Shown piece by piece: positions 54,094 to 62,283 of a stretch of DNA of 64,000 bases. A model generated the notes under the pieces. That model was not told the DNA's origin. It did not search any database and saw nothing but the letters and a program-made list of their open reading frames with translations. The stretch's first letter is position 1; each line of letters begins with the position of its first letter. The position numbers were made by a program, and so were the translations under genes. This DNA is from Pelagadaptatus sp034112445 (GTDB lineage: Bacteria > Pseudomonadota > Gammaproteobacteria > Pseudomonadales > Cellvibrionaceae). The stretch spans positions 62,001 through 126,000 of the forward strand of contig JAWUVI010000019.1 in NCBI GenBank assembly GCA_034112445.1. The letters run 5' to 3'.

Positions 54094-54993
54094 TTAAACT
54101 TTTTCACTATAAACGATGCTAACTGCTAGCATCAGTAAGGTTAGCATTCCTGCTGCAACATTTGTCCCCATATAGAGTGGTTTACTACCAATATTCCCTG
54201 CGTATTTGATTGCCCCATACAAAGAAATTAAACTCAATATTATCGGGCTAACCGCTATGACACTTAAGTTTGGTAGATAACCTTTCGCCACATAAATCAG
54301 AATTAATGAATACGCGCTCAACATAAATAAGGCGTATACAGCGTTACTGACTGGCAGACCGAAGACTATTGGAAAGGTTCTCCGACCAATGGTTTTGTCC
54401 GCCGAGATATCTGGGTATTGGCTTAATAACAAAATGTTGTTGAATAATAAAAAAGGTACAAGCGATATCAGCCAAGGTAATACTGCATGCTTTCCGGTTA
54501 AGGTCACATGCGTACCAACTACCATCATAATGCCACAACCCAAACCTGGAGCGATTAGACACAACCATGGCGATTTATTAATCCATGGTGTGTAAGTGAC
54601 AACAACAAGAACGCCAACAATACCAATGGGCAGTACTGCCAAGCCAACATCAATTATAAAATAAACACCAATAATAATGGTTGTTGCGAGCGCCACTAGG
54701 CTTACGACCAATACCGCCTGCTTTGATCCCGGATCGTTAGGCAATGCGCCACTGCCACCACTAAAAGGTGTTTTAATTGTTGCTAAATCTAAACCGCTTT
54801 TAAAATCTAAATACTCGTTAAGCATGTTGCTGCATATTTGCGCCGACAAGGCTCCTATTAAAATAAGAGCAAGGGTAAAGTAGCTAACCGTAGTGTGTGA
54901 ATTGACTGCAGTACCAAAGCCTAAAAACACACACATTGGCGTTAACATGAGAAATGGTGGGCGTGCCGTGAGAATGATTGTTTTTAGCGTCAT
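54094..54993 (-). CDS. UbiA-family prenyltransferase (MenA-like)
   Basis: A 299-residue integral membrane prenyltransferase with eight to nine helices. The first Asp-rich motif is NMLNEYLDFKSGLD. The second is in QYPDISADKTIGRRTFPIVFG. The length, and the way the first motif is placed after ICS, recall MenA/1,4-dihydroxy-2-naphthoate prenyltransferases rather than UbiA proper. No other quinone gene is adjacent, so the aromatic substrate is unresolved. Confidence 0.83.
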   Translation of the reverse strand: MTLKTIILTARPPFLMLTPMCVFLGFGTAVNSHTTVSYFTLALILIGALSAQICSNMLNEYLDFKSGLDLATIKTPFSGGSGALPNDPGSKQAVLVVSLVALATTIIIGVYFIIDVGLAVLPIGIVGVLVVVTYTPWINKSPWLCLIAPGLGCGIMMVVGTHVTLTGKHAVLPWLISLVPFLLFNNILLLSQYPDISADKTIGRRTFPIVFGLPVSNAVYALFMLSAYSLILIYVAKGYLPNLSVIAVSPIILSLISLYGAIKYAGNIGSKPLYMGTNVAAGMLTLLMLAVSIVYSEKV

Positions 54994-55155
54994 TGGGAAT
55001 ATTCTTGCAGGAAAATTAAAAATCAGAACTATGAATTAAAGGATTTTAATTCGAATAGTCAAAGTGTCTGATGAGTTGGATCAAAAAATGATGATTCAAT
55101 AGGGTCAGGAATCAATCGGGTCGGTGTCATTTATGTATAACACTCAACTAAACTT

Positions 55156-55476
55156 TCAATGAGGTTTGTTATGAGTAGAGGTCGCTATCAACTGTGCATC
55201 TCTTTCTGTACTGCATTCATATGAACCCATTTCGAATTCTCGACAAATCCACGGACGGTTTTCATAAATAGAACACATGTACGTTTCACGATCTAACGCT
55301 GAGCACCAACCATCGTCTAAGCGTAACATTGTTTCACCGCCCCATTCATCGCGAGCAATATGTTCGTCAGGAACACCTGTATCACTGATGATCATAACTT
55401 CTAAACGGCAGCAGCAAGCTTCGCAATTCGAGCAGGTTATTTCTGATTTAGGTTCATTTTTGATATTAATCGCCAT
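55156..55476 (-). CDS. YkgJ-family cysteine cluster protein
   Basis: About 106 residues with ATG at 55476 (MAINIKNE). The YkgJ (CxxCxxCC) metal-binding signature reads CSNCEACCCRLEV, with further cysteines in DDGWCSALDRETYMCSIYENRPWICREFE, the CSIYxxRPxxCRxF pattern of the family. It probably binds zinc or an Fe-S cluster. Role unknown. A second YkgJ-type gene lies at 58593 on the other strand. A tandem repeat occupies the space just upstream. Confidence 0.85.
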   Translation of the reverse strand: MAINIKNEPKSEITCSNCEACCCRLEVMIISDTGVPDEHIARDEWGGETMLRLDDGWCSALDRETYMCSIYENRPWICREFEMGSYECSTERDAQLIATSTHNKPH

Positions 55477-55492
55477 GGGTATCAACAACTGA

Positions 55493-55548
55493 ATAATTAC
55501 ACCGAAATAGTTACACCGAAATAGTTACACCAAAATAATTACACCGAA
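55493..55548. repeat. Four 14-bp tandem repeats
   Basis: Four contiguous units of ATA(A/G)TTACACC(G/A)AA at 55493, 55507, 55521 and 55535, with a partial fifth running into the panE stop. They fill the space between panE and the YkgJ-type gene. Confidence 0.9.
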
Positions 55549-55552
55549 ATAG

Positions 55553-56548
55553 TTACTCTCGTATCAAGGACAGTAACTGAGTCGCATCCATACCTTGCTT
55601 TAACTCGCCACGCTCTACCGCGTGAATCAAGTCCGAAATACGTTGATTGGCCGGACACGCCACCCCGAATTTCTCCCCGGTCATGACCACCGCCCCATTA
55701 AGATGGTCCACTTCCGTCAACCGGCCACCACTTAAATCCCACCACATCGATGTTCTAACAGAGGGGTCAATTGCCATCATTTTGGTCCCAACAATGTTAA
55801 ACAACCAATTAGGCATAGCAATAAACCAGGGCAACACTTGAGGTGGGAGTGCCGTCAATTTAGGTAAGGTTATATCTTGGGCCTTAACAACCTGTAAAAG
55901 CTCTGTCATTAACAAAGCAATCACCTGACGATAACCACGCTGTTCAAGCATGCTTTTAACCGGAATATCAGCCAAGGCGTTCACCGCGTTTGCGACATTC
56001 AGTTGCAACTTGGCCCACAAAACAGCATCCATAATGTTACTGACATGGGTTGGCATTAACGGGCAATTCAATCGCTCAGCGAGTGCCTCAGCTTTTGGAT
56101 GATATTCGATGATCATATCCCCTTCACTGCCTCTATGAAGGCGATCATCGGATAACTGAGCCACATTGGAATGAAACATGACACGCAAAACCACATTATC
56201 TGGAAATGCATCTCTTACCGATAAATCACTCCCTAAGCCATTTTGACAACACAGGATGATCGTTTCAGAATTTACAAACGGACGAACTCCTTCGAGAGCA
56301 TCTTTCACTGCGGTGCATTTAACCGTCAACCATAAAAAATCGGCTGGAGAATCAGTGGGTTCTGCAAAGGTAAAGCCGCTGGCAGTTGCTTTATGGTCAT
56401 TATAATCACTTAAAAACAGCTCTCCAGAAAAACGAGACTTCATTTTCTCTCGAACCACCAAGCTAACCGGAAATTCTCGCGAACGTAATACTCCAGCGAT
56501 AAACCCACCAATCAAACCTGCGCCAAAAACACTATGTGAAGACATCAT
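55553..56548 (-). CDS. panE: Ketopantoate reductase PanE/ApbA family
   Basis: A 331-residue NADP-dependent reductase. The N-terminal VFGAGLIGGFIAGVL is the GxGxxG loop. LTVKCTAVKDAL and ILCCQNGLGSD (the NG of the family) follow. The catalytic Lys is in DAVLWAKLQLNVANAVNALADIP, and TSMWWDLSGGRLTEVDHLNGAVV carries the substrate-binding Ser/Glu. It forms pantoate from ketopantoate for CoA synthesis, or acts on a similar 2-oxo acid, as many paralogs do. Confidence 0.85.
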   Translation of the reverse strand: MMSSHSVFGAGLIGGFIAGVLRSREFPVSLVVREKMKSRFSGELFLSDYNDHKATASGFTFAEPTDSPADFLWLTVKCTAVKDALEGVRPFVNSETIILCCQNGLGSDLSVRDAFPDNVVLRVMFHSNVAQLSDDRLHRGSEGDMIIEYHPKAEALAERLNCPLMPTHVSNIMDAVLWAKLQLNVANAVNALADIPVKSMLEQRGYRQVIALLMTELLQVVKAQDITLPKLTALPPQVLPWFIAMPNWLFNIVGTKMMAIDPSVRTSMWWDLSGGRLTEVDHLNGAVVMTGEKFGVACPANQRISDLIHAVERGELKQGMDATQLLSLIRE

Positions 56549-56633
56549 ACAAACCCGTATTTCAAATCAAGCAACCCAGCAAGAACCCAATAAATCCAGA
56601 CCAAACATTAACCGTCTAACGAACTCTATTGAA

Positions 56634-56906
56634 TTAACTTTCTAAGTCCAAATTCCGAGTTAAAACTTCCGCAGACGTAATAATACGCTTGGTACGTTTA
56701 AGCTCCGGATGTATTTCTGACTCAGTGTATCTTGTGGGATTACCAGTGTCCGCGCTGACAAGCCAAGAGTTTTCATGCCGACGCTCACCCAGTTGTTTCT
56801 TCAGTGCTATGGGAGTGATTCCCAACGCTTTCGCAGCGGCATTGTAAGTGCAGCGGGTTTTAACTCCGTTAAGATACTCTACTATTAAATTAATTTTATC
56901 CTGCAC
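56634..56906 (-). CDS. Small HTH-like protein, copy 1 of a duplicated gene
   Basis: A 90-residue protein starting at GTG 56906 (AGAGG upstream). The N-terminal half, INLIVEYLNGVKTRCTYNAA then AKALGITPIALKKQLGERR, looks like a helix-turn-helix. A conserved WLVS and RTKRIITSAEVLTRNL end follow. It is near-identical to the protein at 58114-58380; the leader sequence is also shared. I do not know a function. The bases before it (GCCCCAATA near 56933-56941) resemble half of an integron attC site. Confidence 0.7.
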   Translation of the reverse strand: MQDKINLIVEYLNGVKTRCTYNAAAKALGITPIALKKQLGERRHENSWLVSADTGNPTRYTESEIHPELKRTKRIITSAEVLTRNLDLES

Positions 56907-57007
56907 GACGATATGATCCTCTAAAAGTTAATGCCCCAATACAGGGCTGATAATTGTTCATTAAAATCTGTGATGAAGCGAAACTGAGTCAACGGCTAGG
57001 CGTACCT

Positions 57008-57322
57008 TCAATTTACCCAAGTTCCATTAGTCACTTGGCAATCAATTGCGTCTAGACACATATGAATAGACAAGCCAATTCCGACAAGCCGAGTCTTGGG
57101 CACAAAGCAAAGCGCAAGATACAGTACTACAAGCCAAAGCTGATGTAGAGGGTGGAAGCCAATACTACAGCGGCCAGGATCGTATATTGGGTTCGCCAAT
57201 AAGTGATCAAGATCCACAAGCATAGTCACAACCATGACAAAATAAGCGTATTTCCAGAGTTTACGAAAGAAAACACCCGTTACTATTGCTGGAACTAAAA
57301 AATGTAAGACTAGGTGAAACAT
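57008..57322 (-). CDS. DUF6122-like small membrane protein
   Basis: A 104-residue membrane protein with three to four helices. The conserved pattern is LVLHFLVPAIVTGVFF, then MLVDLDHLLANPIYDPGRCSIGFHPLH and HMCLDAIDC, matching DUF6122-type proteins. The DLDH and HPLH histidines suggest a metal-dependent hydrolase-like site in the membrane, though no function is known. It lies 51 nt after the NYN gene, same strand. Confidence 0.78.
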   Translation of the reverse strand: MFHLVLHFLVPAIVTGVFFRKLWKYAYFVMVVTMLVDLDHLLANPIYDPGRCSIGFHPLHQLWLVVLYLALCFVPKTRLVGIGLSIHMCLDAIDCQVTNGTWVN

Positions 57323-57373
57323 ATGAAAATAACTCTAGCTCATTAGAGAGTAATGCTAAAAATGCTTTGCAAA

Positions 57374-57850
57374 CTAATTTAGTAAAAGAGGTTTATCAAT
57401 TGGGATAAATTCACTAGCCGCATTAATGAGCGATTTTGCCGTCAATTTTTCAACGCCATAAACCTCAACTCTTTTACCTTTTTCTTCCCGAATTTTATTG
57501 GCGAGAAGATCGAAATCACCATCCCCAGAAACTAGAATGACAACATCTGCACTGCTAGCATTTTCCATAACATCAATAGTGATCCCGACATCCCAGTCAC
57601 CTTTTGCGGATCCATCTGAGCGCTGAATAAAAGGCTTCAGTTTCACTTCAAAGCCAATAGCTCGTAATATATTTTGAAACTCAGTTTGCTTCTGGTCACC
57701 CCTTTCTATTGCGTAAGCTACAGCCTTAACTACCGTCCGACCACTGGTAGCCTTTGACCAAAACTTATTGTAATCAAAGTTCTTCCCAAAGGTTTGTCTC
57801 GCTGTGTAATAGACATTTTGCACATCAACAAAAATGGCAACTTTCTTCAT
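57374..57850 (-). CDS. NYN-domain (LabA/DUF88) putative RNase
   Basis: A 158-residue PIN-like NYN domain. The acidic site is formed by VAIFVDVQNVYYTARQ (Asp9), DWDVGITIDVMENAS (Asp residues) and VVILVSGDGDFDLLANKIRE (SGDGDF). Members are predicted metal-dependent ribonucleases acting in RNA turnover or defence. ATG 57850 has AGGAT upstream. It is flanked by two copies of the small HTH-like gene; function in that setting is unknown. Confidence 0.88.
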   Translation of the reverse strand: MKKVAIFVDVQNVYYTARQTFGKNFDYNKFWSKATSGRTVVKAVAYAIERGDQKQTEFQNILRAIGFEVKLKPFIQRSDGSAKGDWDVGITIDVMENASSADVVILVSGDGDFDLLANKIREEKGKRVEVYGVEKLTAKSLINAASEFIPIDKPLLLN

Positions 57851-58066
57851 TGGGACAATCCTATGATTTTATTTAACACCAAAAAAGAGAGCTATGTAAT
57901 CGACCATAGCCGTATATCACTCGGTAAGTAGCTACACAATTGGGTAATCTCGGGTGCACTAGGAATAAGGACGCCCGCAGATGAGAGCGGACTCCAAGTA
58001 GAAACTAACTGTTAAATAAAGGCTAACCCGCCAGATACATCATGCCCTAGCGCTTTATAGGGTATG

Positions 58067-58111
58067 AACTAACGCGCCCAGCCGTCGTATGACTTAGCTG
58101 ACGCGTTAGGG
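58067..58111 (-). mobile_element. Short attC-like inverted repeat after the copy-2 gene
   Basis: CTAACGCG (58069-58076) and CGCGTTAG (58102-58109) pair perfectly. CAGC/GCTG (58079-58082, 58097-58100) form an inner stem with unequal spacers of two and one bases. The ends, AACTAAC and GTTAGGG, are one base from the attC R-box consensus RYYYAAC/GTTRRRY. At 45 bp it is shorter than known attC sites, and it lies 2 nt downstream of the gene stop. Confidence 0.35.
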
Positions 58112-58113
58112 TT

Positions 58114-58380
58114 TTATATGTCCAAATTACGGGTTAAAACTTCCGCAGAGGTAATAATACGCTTGGTGCGATGAAGCTCAGGATGCTTCTCTTCATCTGT
58201 GTAACTTGTTGGCTCACCAGTTCCTGTACTGACCAACCAGGAGTTTGCATGCCCACGCTCACCCAGTTGTTTCTTCAGCGCCTGAGGTGTAATACCTAAC
58301 GCTTTTGCCGCTGCATTATAGGTGCAACGTGTTTTAACCCCGTTAAGGTACTCTACTATTAAGTTGATTTTATCCTGCAC
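58114..58380 (-). CDS. Small HTH-like protein, copy 2 of a duplicated gene
   Basis: An 88-residue paralog of the protein at 56634-56906; over 80 percent of positions match by eye. Like copy 1 it starts with GTG after AGAGG. Differences cluster in the middle (ITPQALKKQLGERGHANSWLVS against copy 1 IALKKQLGERRHENS) and at the last residues. It lies between an attC-like palindrome upstream and a smaller inverted repeat downstream, as an integron cassette would. Function unknown; DNA binding is possible. Confidence 0.7.
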   Translation of the reverse strand: MQDKINLIVEYLNGVKTRCTYNAAAKALGITPQALKKQLGERGHANSWLVSTGTGEPTSYTDEEKHPELHRTKRIITSAEVLTRNLDI

Positions 58381-58400
58381 GACAATATGATCCTCTAAAA

Positions 58401-58498
58401 GTTAACATCGCAATAAGCGACGCAAAATAGTTGGCTATACTAGCGAAGAATGAGCGCAGCCAACTGTTATGCGTTCGTTCTTGATTGGCTTGTTATAT
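58401..58498 (-). mobile_element. Integron attC-like recombination site
   Basis: On the - strand the site runs ATATAACAAGCCAATCAAG ... CTTATTGCGATGTTAAC. CAAT(c)AAG pairs with CTTATTG with one extrahelical base, then further arms meet (ACGCA/TGCGT, and AGTTGGCT/AGCCAACT in the loop). This matches the L''/L' architecture and general sequence of gammaproteobacterial integron attC sites. The R boxes are degenerate (ATATAAC; GTTAACT). No integrase gene is in the window. Confidence 0.5.
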
Positions 58499-58560
58499 GT
58501 TAACTATAACAGATCGGCACCTCAAAATAACCTCAAAGATATCATAAGGCTTAGTACCCA

Positions 58561-58590
58561 CTACTAATTGGCGAACTACTAATTGGCGAA
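58561..58590. repeat. Two 15-bp tandem repeats abutting a start codon
   Basis: CTACTAATTGGCGAA occurs twice in tandem (58561-58575, 58576-58590), and the ATG of the next gene follows at 58593. Confidence 0.88.
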
Positions 58591-58592
58591 CT

Positions 58593-58994
58593 ATGAAAGA
58601 TTGTAATCAATGCGGAAAGTGTTGCATCAAATATGGTGGCGGAGCTCTTTCAGCGACAAAAGAAGAAATTGACCTATGGGAAATATTCAACCCTGAGATT
58701 TTCAAGTTCGTTAAGAACAACGAAATATGGTTTGATCAGAAATCTGGTGTAAGGCTCAAAAGCTGCCCATTTCTAGAAGTTACCCCCCCAATAGGACCTC
58801 TTACCCAAAATTTATACACATGCAGCATCTACCAAGATAGACCTGAAGACTGCCGCCATTACCCCAGTCTGATAGTTGAAATGATTAGGGATGAGTGCGA
58901 AATGATAGAAACCCTAGATTTAGAAAAGCCAGAACAGGCTCAAATCAAACTGGATGTATTAATGCAAGACAGCCGCCCATCAAGCTTTTCATAA
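58593..58994 (+). CDS. YkgJ-family cysteine cluster protein
   Basis: A 133-residue protein opening with CNQCGKCCIKYGGGALSAT, the CxxCxxCC signature. LKSCPFLE and YTCSIYQDRPEDCRHYPSL follow, the second cysteine group of the YkgJ family. It is likely to coordinate zinc or a cluster. The start is directly after a two-copy 15-bp repeat and lacks a clear ribosome site. It is the only + strand gene in the 53.6-63.8 kb stretch and faces away from the duplicated small gene and attC-like site. Confidence 0.85.
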   Translation: MKDCNQCGKCCIKYGGGALSATKEEIDLWEIFNPEIFKFVKNNEIWFDQKSGVRLKSCPFLEVTPPIGPLTQNLYTCSIYQDRPEDCRHYPSLIVEMIRDECEMIETLDLEKPEQAQIKLDVLMQDSRPSSFS

Positions 58995-59081
58995 CTTTGT
59001 ACTTCTAAGCCTGCAAAAGAACGGGTTACGCAAGCAAAAGTAACCACTTAGTATTGGGCTTTTATTTTGCCCTAGCTGTAT

Positions 59082-59801
59082 TTATATTTTGAAACTGGCG
59101 GAGCATTGGCCATGGAATGGTTCACCCCCAGTAGGGTGCTCAAAATATAAGTCGCTGGCATGCAGGAGTAAACGATCTGCCATTGTTTCACTGTGATCGC
59201 TTTTATACAGGTCACACCCAAGGATTGGGTGACCCATTACCTTACTGTGAATTCGTAGCTGGTGCGTGCGCCCGGTAAGGGGAGTAAATTCCACCAAGCT
59301 CCGTCGCGGCTGCTCTAGTCTTTGTAATACCGTGTATTCACTTGTGGCCGGTTTTCCGGTGGCAGAACAAATTTTAACTCGAGGGAAAATATTTTTATCT
59401 TTTGCTATGGCTGCAACTATCTGACCTTGATCATCTGCAACCCATCCTTCAAGCATGGCAACATAACGTTTTTTAATTGCACGCATTTGAAACTGTTGGT
59501 TTAGATGTTGTGTCGATTCAGCATTCAAACCCACCATCATAATTCCCGATGTACCCAAGTCTAAACGATGCGGTAATTTTGCTTCTGGAAATGCAGGGCT
59601 CACCCCTTCTTGGCCATGCACCAAACGGTAGTGAACCGAATCCCAGTTGAGGGGATTTTTACCGGACAAACTAAACAGACCGCTGGGCTTGTTGATCAGT
59701 AAGATGTCATCATCTTGATACAAGATTTCCACAAGACCCTTACATACAGGCGCCACAAAATCATCAACGATAGTTTCAGTCAGAGGTCTATCTATAGGCA
59801 T
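59082..59801 (-). CDS. RluA-family pseudouridine synthase
   Basis: About 239 residues, with ATG 59801 chosen for AGGA eight bases upstream (an ATG nine codons earlier is possible). The catalytic Asp is in PHRLDLGTSGIMMVG. LINKPSGLFSL, KRYVAMLEGWV and PLTGRTHQLRIHSKVMGHPILGCDLY are the other RluA motifs. There is no S4 domain at the N-terminus. The likely target is 23S or tRNA uridine, the RluA position being typical; the exact site is not determinable. Confidence 0.9.
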   Translation of the reverse strand: MPIDRPLTETIVDDFVAPVCKGLVEILYQDDDILLINKPSGLFSLSGKNPLNWDSVHYRLVHGQEGVSPAFPEAKLPHRLDLGTSGIMMVGLNAESTQHLNQQFQMRAIKKRYVAMLEGWVADDQGQIVAAIAKDKNIFPRVKICSATGKPATSEYTVLQRLEQPRRSLVEFTPLTGRTHQLRIHSKVMGHPILGCDLYKSDHSETMADRLLLHASDLYFEHPTGGEPFHGQCSASFKI

Positions 59802-59856
59802 CCAATATTTCCTACTGTAAATAAACATATCGCCACGCTCATCACTTCACGGGCAT

Positions 59857-60615
59857 CTAAGTAACTTGTAGGCCTTGTACACCATCAAACAATAATTTTA
59901 AGCCCACAATAAAAAGAAAGAAATAACAGATCTGGTAGACAACTTTTTCACTTACTTTGTGCAGCAAAAAATACCCCAATCGAACACCTATAGGCGCTAA
60001 AGGAACCATTACTAACGATGTCAGTAGGTTGGTACTGCTAAATTGACCCTGCCAAGTATATGGGATGAGTTTTATCAAATTAACAACAGCAAAGAAAATT
60101 GCCATAGTACCCATTAACACCACTTTATCCATTTTTTGAGGCAACAGATAAATACTGATAGGTGGGCCACCCGCATGAATACCAAAACTGGTAAACCCCG
60201 CCACCGCGCCCCAAACTCCCCCGCGAACTTTACTGACTTCCTGTTTCGGCTTCTCTTTATGTTCAAACCAATAATTGAGGAAAAATACGACTGACATCAA
60301 TCCAATCATGATGCGGATCATATCTTCAGATAAATAACGAAAACTGAGTGCTCCAACGACAACCCCAACTATCGCTCCCGGAATAATGATATTCAGGTTC
60401 TTGCGGCACCACTGACCACGGAAACTCCACAGAGCCACCCCATCCATAACAACTAAAATGGGTAATAGGATTGCAGCAGCTTGTACAGGGGAAACCGCCA
60501 GACTGATCAGTGGCACCGAGACAACCGCAATGCCACCACCGAACCCGCCCTTAGCCATACCAAAGATCAAAATTGCCGGAATGGCACAAAGATAAAAGAA
60601 GGGATCGGTAATCAT
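59857..60615 (-). CDS. TauE/SafE family sulfite/anion exporter
   Basis: A 252-residue inner-membrane protein with seven to eight helices of the TauE/SafE (DUF81) family. GMAKGGFGGGIAVVSVPLISLAVSP and FTSFGIHAGGPPISIYLLPQK are the duplicated conserved motifs. Proposed substrates in the family are sulfite, sulfoacetate or other organic sulfur anions. It is 28 nt upstream of the rluA-like gene, but a functional link is not evident. Confidence 0.9.
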   Translation of the reverse strand: MITDPFFYLCAIPAILIFGMAKGGFGGGIAVVSVPLISLAVSPVQAAAILLPILVVMDGVALWSFRGQWCRKNLNIIIPGAIVGVVVGALSFRYLSEDMIRIMIGLMSVVFFLNYWFEHKEKPKQEVSKVRGGVWGAVAGFTSFGIHAGGPPISIYLLPQKMDKVVLMGTMAIFFAVVNLIKLIPYTWQGQFSSTNLLTSLVMVPLAPIGVRLGYFLLHKVSEKVVYQICYFFLFIVGLKLLFDGVQGLQVT

Positions 60616-60672
60616 ACAAAGGCCACTTTCTGTGCGCTTGCATCACTGCTTGAATGAATGAACAGGTGAAGA

Positions 60673-60870
60673 CTAAAAAACATCGTCTTCACAATAGACT
60701 GTCACCATAAGTTGATTCGATTCATCTTCGGAAATTTGAAACACAATGGGACGGCAACAGACTTGGCAGTCTTCTATATATTGAGAGCCAACCTCCTGAC
60801 TGTCTATAAGTACTGAAATAGTCTCACCGCAGTATGGGCAATTTATACTGTGTTCATTTAGTTCAATCAA
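60673..60870 (-). CDS. CPXCG-type small cysteine-rich protein
   Basis: A 65-residue protein with two cysteine pairs, INCPYCGETISVLID and IEDCQVCCRPIVF, the CPxCG family pattern of a zinc ribbon. An acidic C-terminus (EDESNQLMVTVYCEDD) is typical. The start is TTG at 60870; an in-frame ATG is absent upstream of the first Cys, so a TTG or ATT start is needed. Function unknown. Confidence 0.82.
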   Translation of the reverse strand: MIELNEHSINCPYCGETISVLIDSQEVGSQYIEDCQVCCRPIVFQISEDESNQLMVTVYCEDDVF

Positions 60871-60919
60871 TTATTAGACTCAATATTTTTCACAGACACG
60901 AAACAATTTATACAACGAC

Positions 60920-61825
60920 TCATTGATTACTTGTTTTAGATTCTCTAAGAATATTGGCTAAATAATCAGGTCGATCGGTAATAATGCCATCCACATTCAT
61001 TTTGATAAGGTCACGCATCGTACTGGGTTTATTTATAGTCCAAGGTTGAACGCGCAAACCAATTTCATGAGCGTTATTCACAAAACGTTTCGTCACAATT
61101 TCAAAACCACTACGGTGTAAGGGTACGTGTAACACCTGTGCTTTTGGTGAATACAGTTTGTGTAATCCCAACGTTGATAAAATAAAGAACTCAGTAATTT
61201 CGTCACGCCCCATTGAAGTAACCACATTTGGGCAAGCTTCGCGAAATTCATCCAAACTGTCTTGATAAAATGAGGCAACGAGTGAGCGGTCATCTGCTTT
61301 ATGCCGTTTAATTAAGTCACACAACGGCTCTACTAACGAGGGTGTTTCCTGTTTGATTTCTATGCTGATCGGCATTGCTGGGTAGCGGGTAAAGACTTCA
61401 TCAAGGGTGGGGACTTGAATGCCCTGCCCTCTAAAAGGCCAACTGCCGTCCGGAGCATCTTCAAACCAACGGTAACCCGCATCGAGCGTTTTTAATTGCG
61501 GGAGAGTCATGTTTTTAATTAGCCCTCGACCATTGGTCGTCCGGTCTACCGTCGCATCGTGCATGACGACCAAATGACCGTCTTTACTCATGTGGATATC
61601 CAGCTCCAACATATGCGAACCCACGGATTTTGCGCCATCAAAGCCCGTTAATGTATCGCTGGGCCACAACTCATAACCGCCCTGATGACCTATATTCATA
61701 AAAGACGGATACGTCTCAAAAAAAGGCATTTGTCGAGCCGGCTGCGCGGTTAAAAACATCACAATAGCTGCCAAAATTAATAACAGCACGGCCGATAAAA
61801 TGGCTCTTCGAAGAAATAGAAACAT
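60920..61825 (-). CDS. Membrane-anchored glycerophosphodiester phosphodiesterase
   Basis: A 301-residue GDPD. One N-terminal membrane segment (AILSAVLLLILAAIVMFL) anchors it with the catalytic domain outside the cytoplasm. GHQGGYELWPSDTLTGF replaces the usual HRG with HQG. MLELDIHMSKDGHLVVMHDATVDRTTNGRG carries the metal Glu/Asp and second His. SIEIKQE and GIITDRPDYL are further motifs. It hydrolyses glycerophosphodiesters to glycerol-3-phosphate and an alcohol. Confidence 0.88.
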   Translation of the reverse strand: MFLFLRRAILSAVLLLILAAIVMFLTAQPARQMPFFETYPSFMNIGHQGGYELWPSDTLTGFDGAKSVGSHMLELDIHMSKDGHLVVMHDATVDRTTNGRGLIKNMTLPQLKTLDAGYRWFEDAPDGSWPFRGQGIQVPTLDEVFTRYPAMPISIEIKQETPSLVEPLCDLIKRHKADDRSLVASFYQDSLDEFREACPNVVTSMGRDEITEFFILSTLGLHKLYSPKAQVLHVPLHRSGFEIVTKRFVNNAHEIGLRVQPWTINKPSTMRDLIKMNVDGIITDRPDYLANILRESKTSNQ

Positions 61826-61873
61826 AATTGCTCGCCTAAAAATTTCGATTGAATAATGAAACCGACTTTATCA

Positions 61874-62230
61874 CTACAAGCGAATCACATATTCCTTTCG
61901 AGTAGTCTCTACCACTTCCCATGTTCCTTTAAAGCCAGGACGAATCAAAAAACTATCGCCAGCTTTTAGCTCTTGAGAAGCTCCACCCTCCTCCGACAAA
62001 ATAGAAATTCCCTGTAAAATACGGCAATATTCCCATTCATCGTAACTCACTTTCCACTTACCCGGCGTGGACTCCCATGTACCCGCATATAAACCTTCTT
62101 GCTCTTCAATATTCCAGGTGCGAAATTCAGGATTGCCCGAGATTAGCTTTTCAGGTTCAGGTGCTTCAATCTCGACCTCAAAATCAGTCGTATTAACACG
62201 CACAAATAATGCATCAGTTTCTGTCATCAT
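61874..62230 (-). CDS. Cupin_3/DUF861-like protein
   Basis: About 118 residues of a single cupin barrel. WNIEEQEGLYAGTWESTPGKWKVSY is the DUF861 opening. EWEYCRILQGISILSEEGG and FLIRPGFKGTWEVVETTRKEYVI form the two cupin motifs. AAGGGAAG precedes two adjacent ATGs at 62230 and 62227. Members are often assigned as metal-binding small-molecule sensors or enzymes such as ureidoglycine-related ones; the substrate here is unknown. Confidence 0.85.
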   Translation of the reverse strand: MMTETDALFVRVNTTDFEVEIEAPEPEKLISGNPEFRTWNIEEQEGLYAGTWESTPGKWKVSYDEWEYCRILQGISILSEEGGASQELKAGDSFLIRPGFKGTWEVVETTRKEYVIRL

Positions 62231-62283
62231 GAATCTTCCCTTCAATTATGTCGCTCATATTTTTTATTAACTCTAGTAAAAGG

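Noticed and set aside
59045..59081. GGGC...GCCC hairpin as terminator for the + strand YkgJ gene
   Set aside because: The stem is only four base pairs and lacks a following T-tract on either strand.
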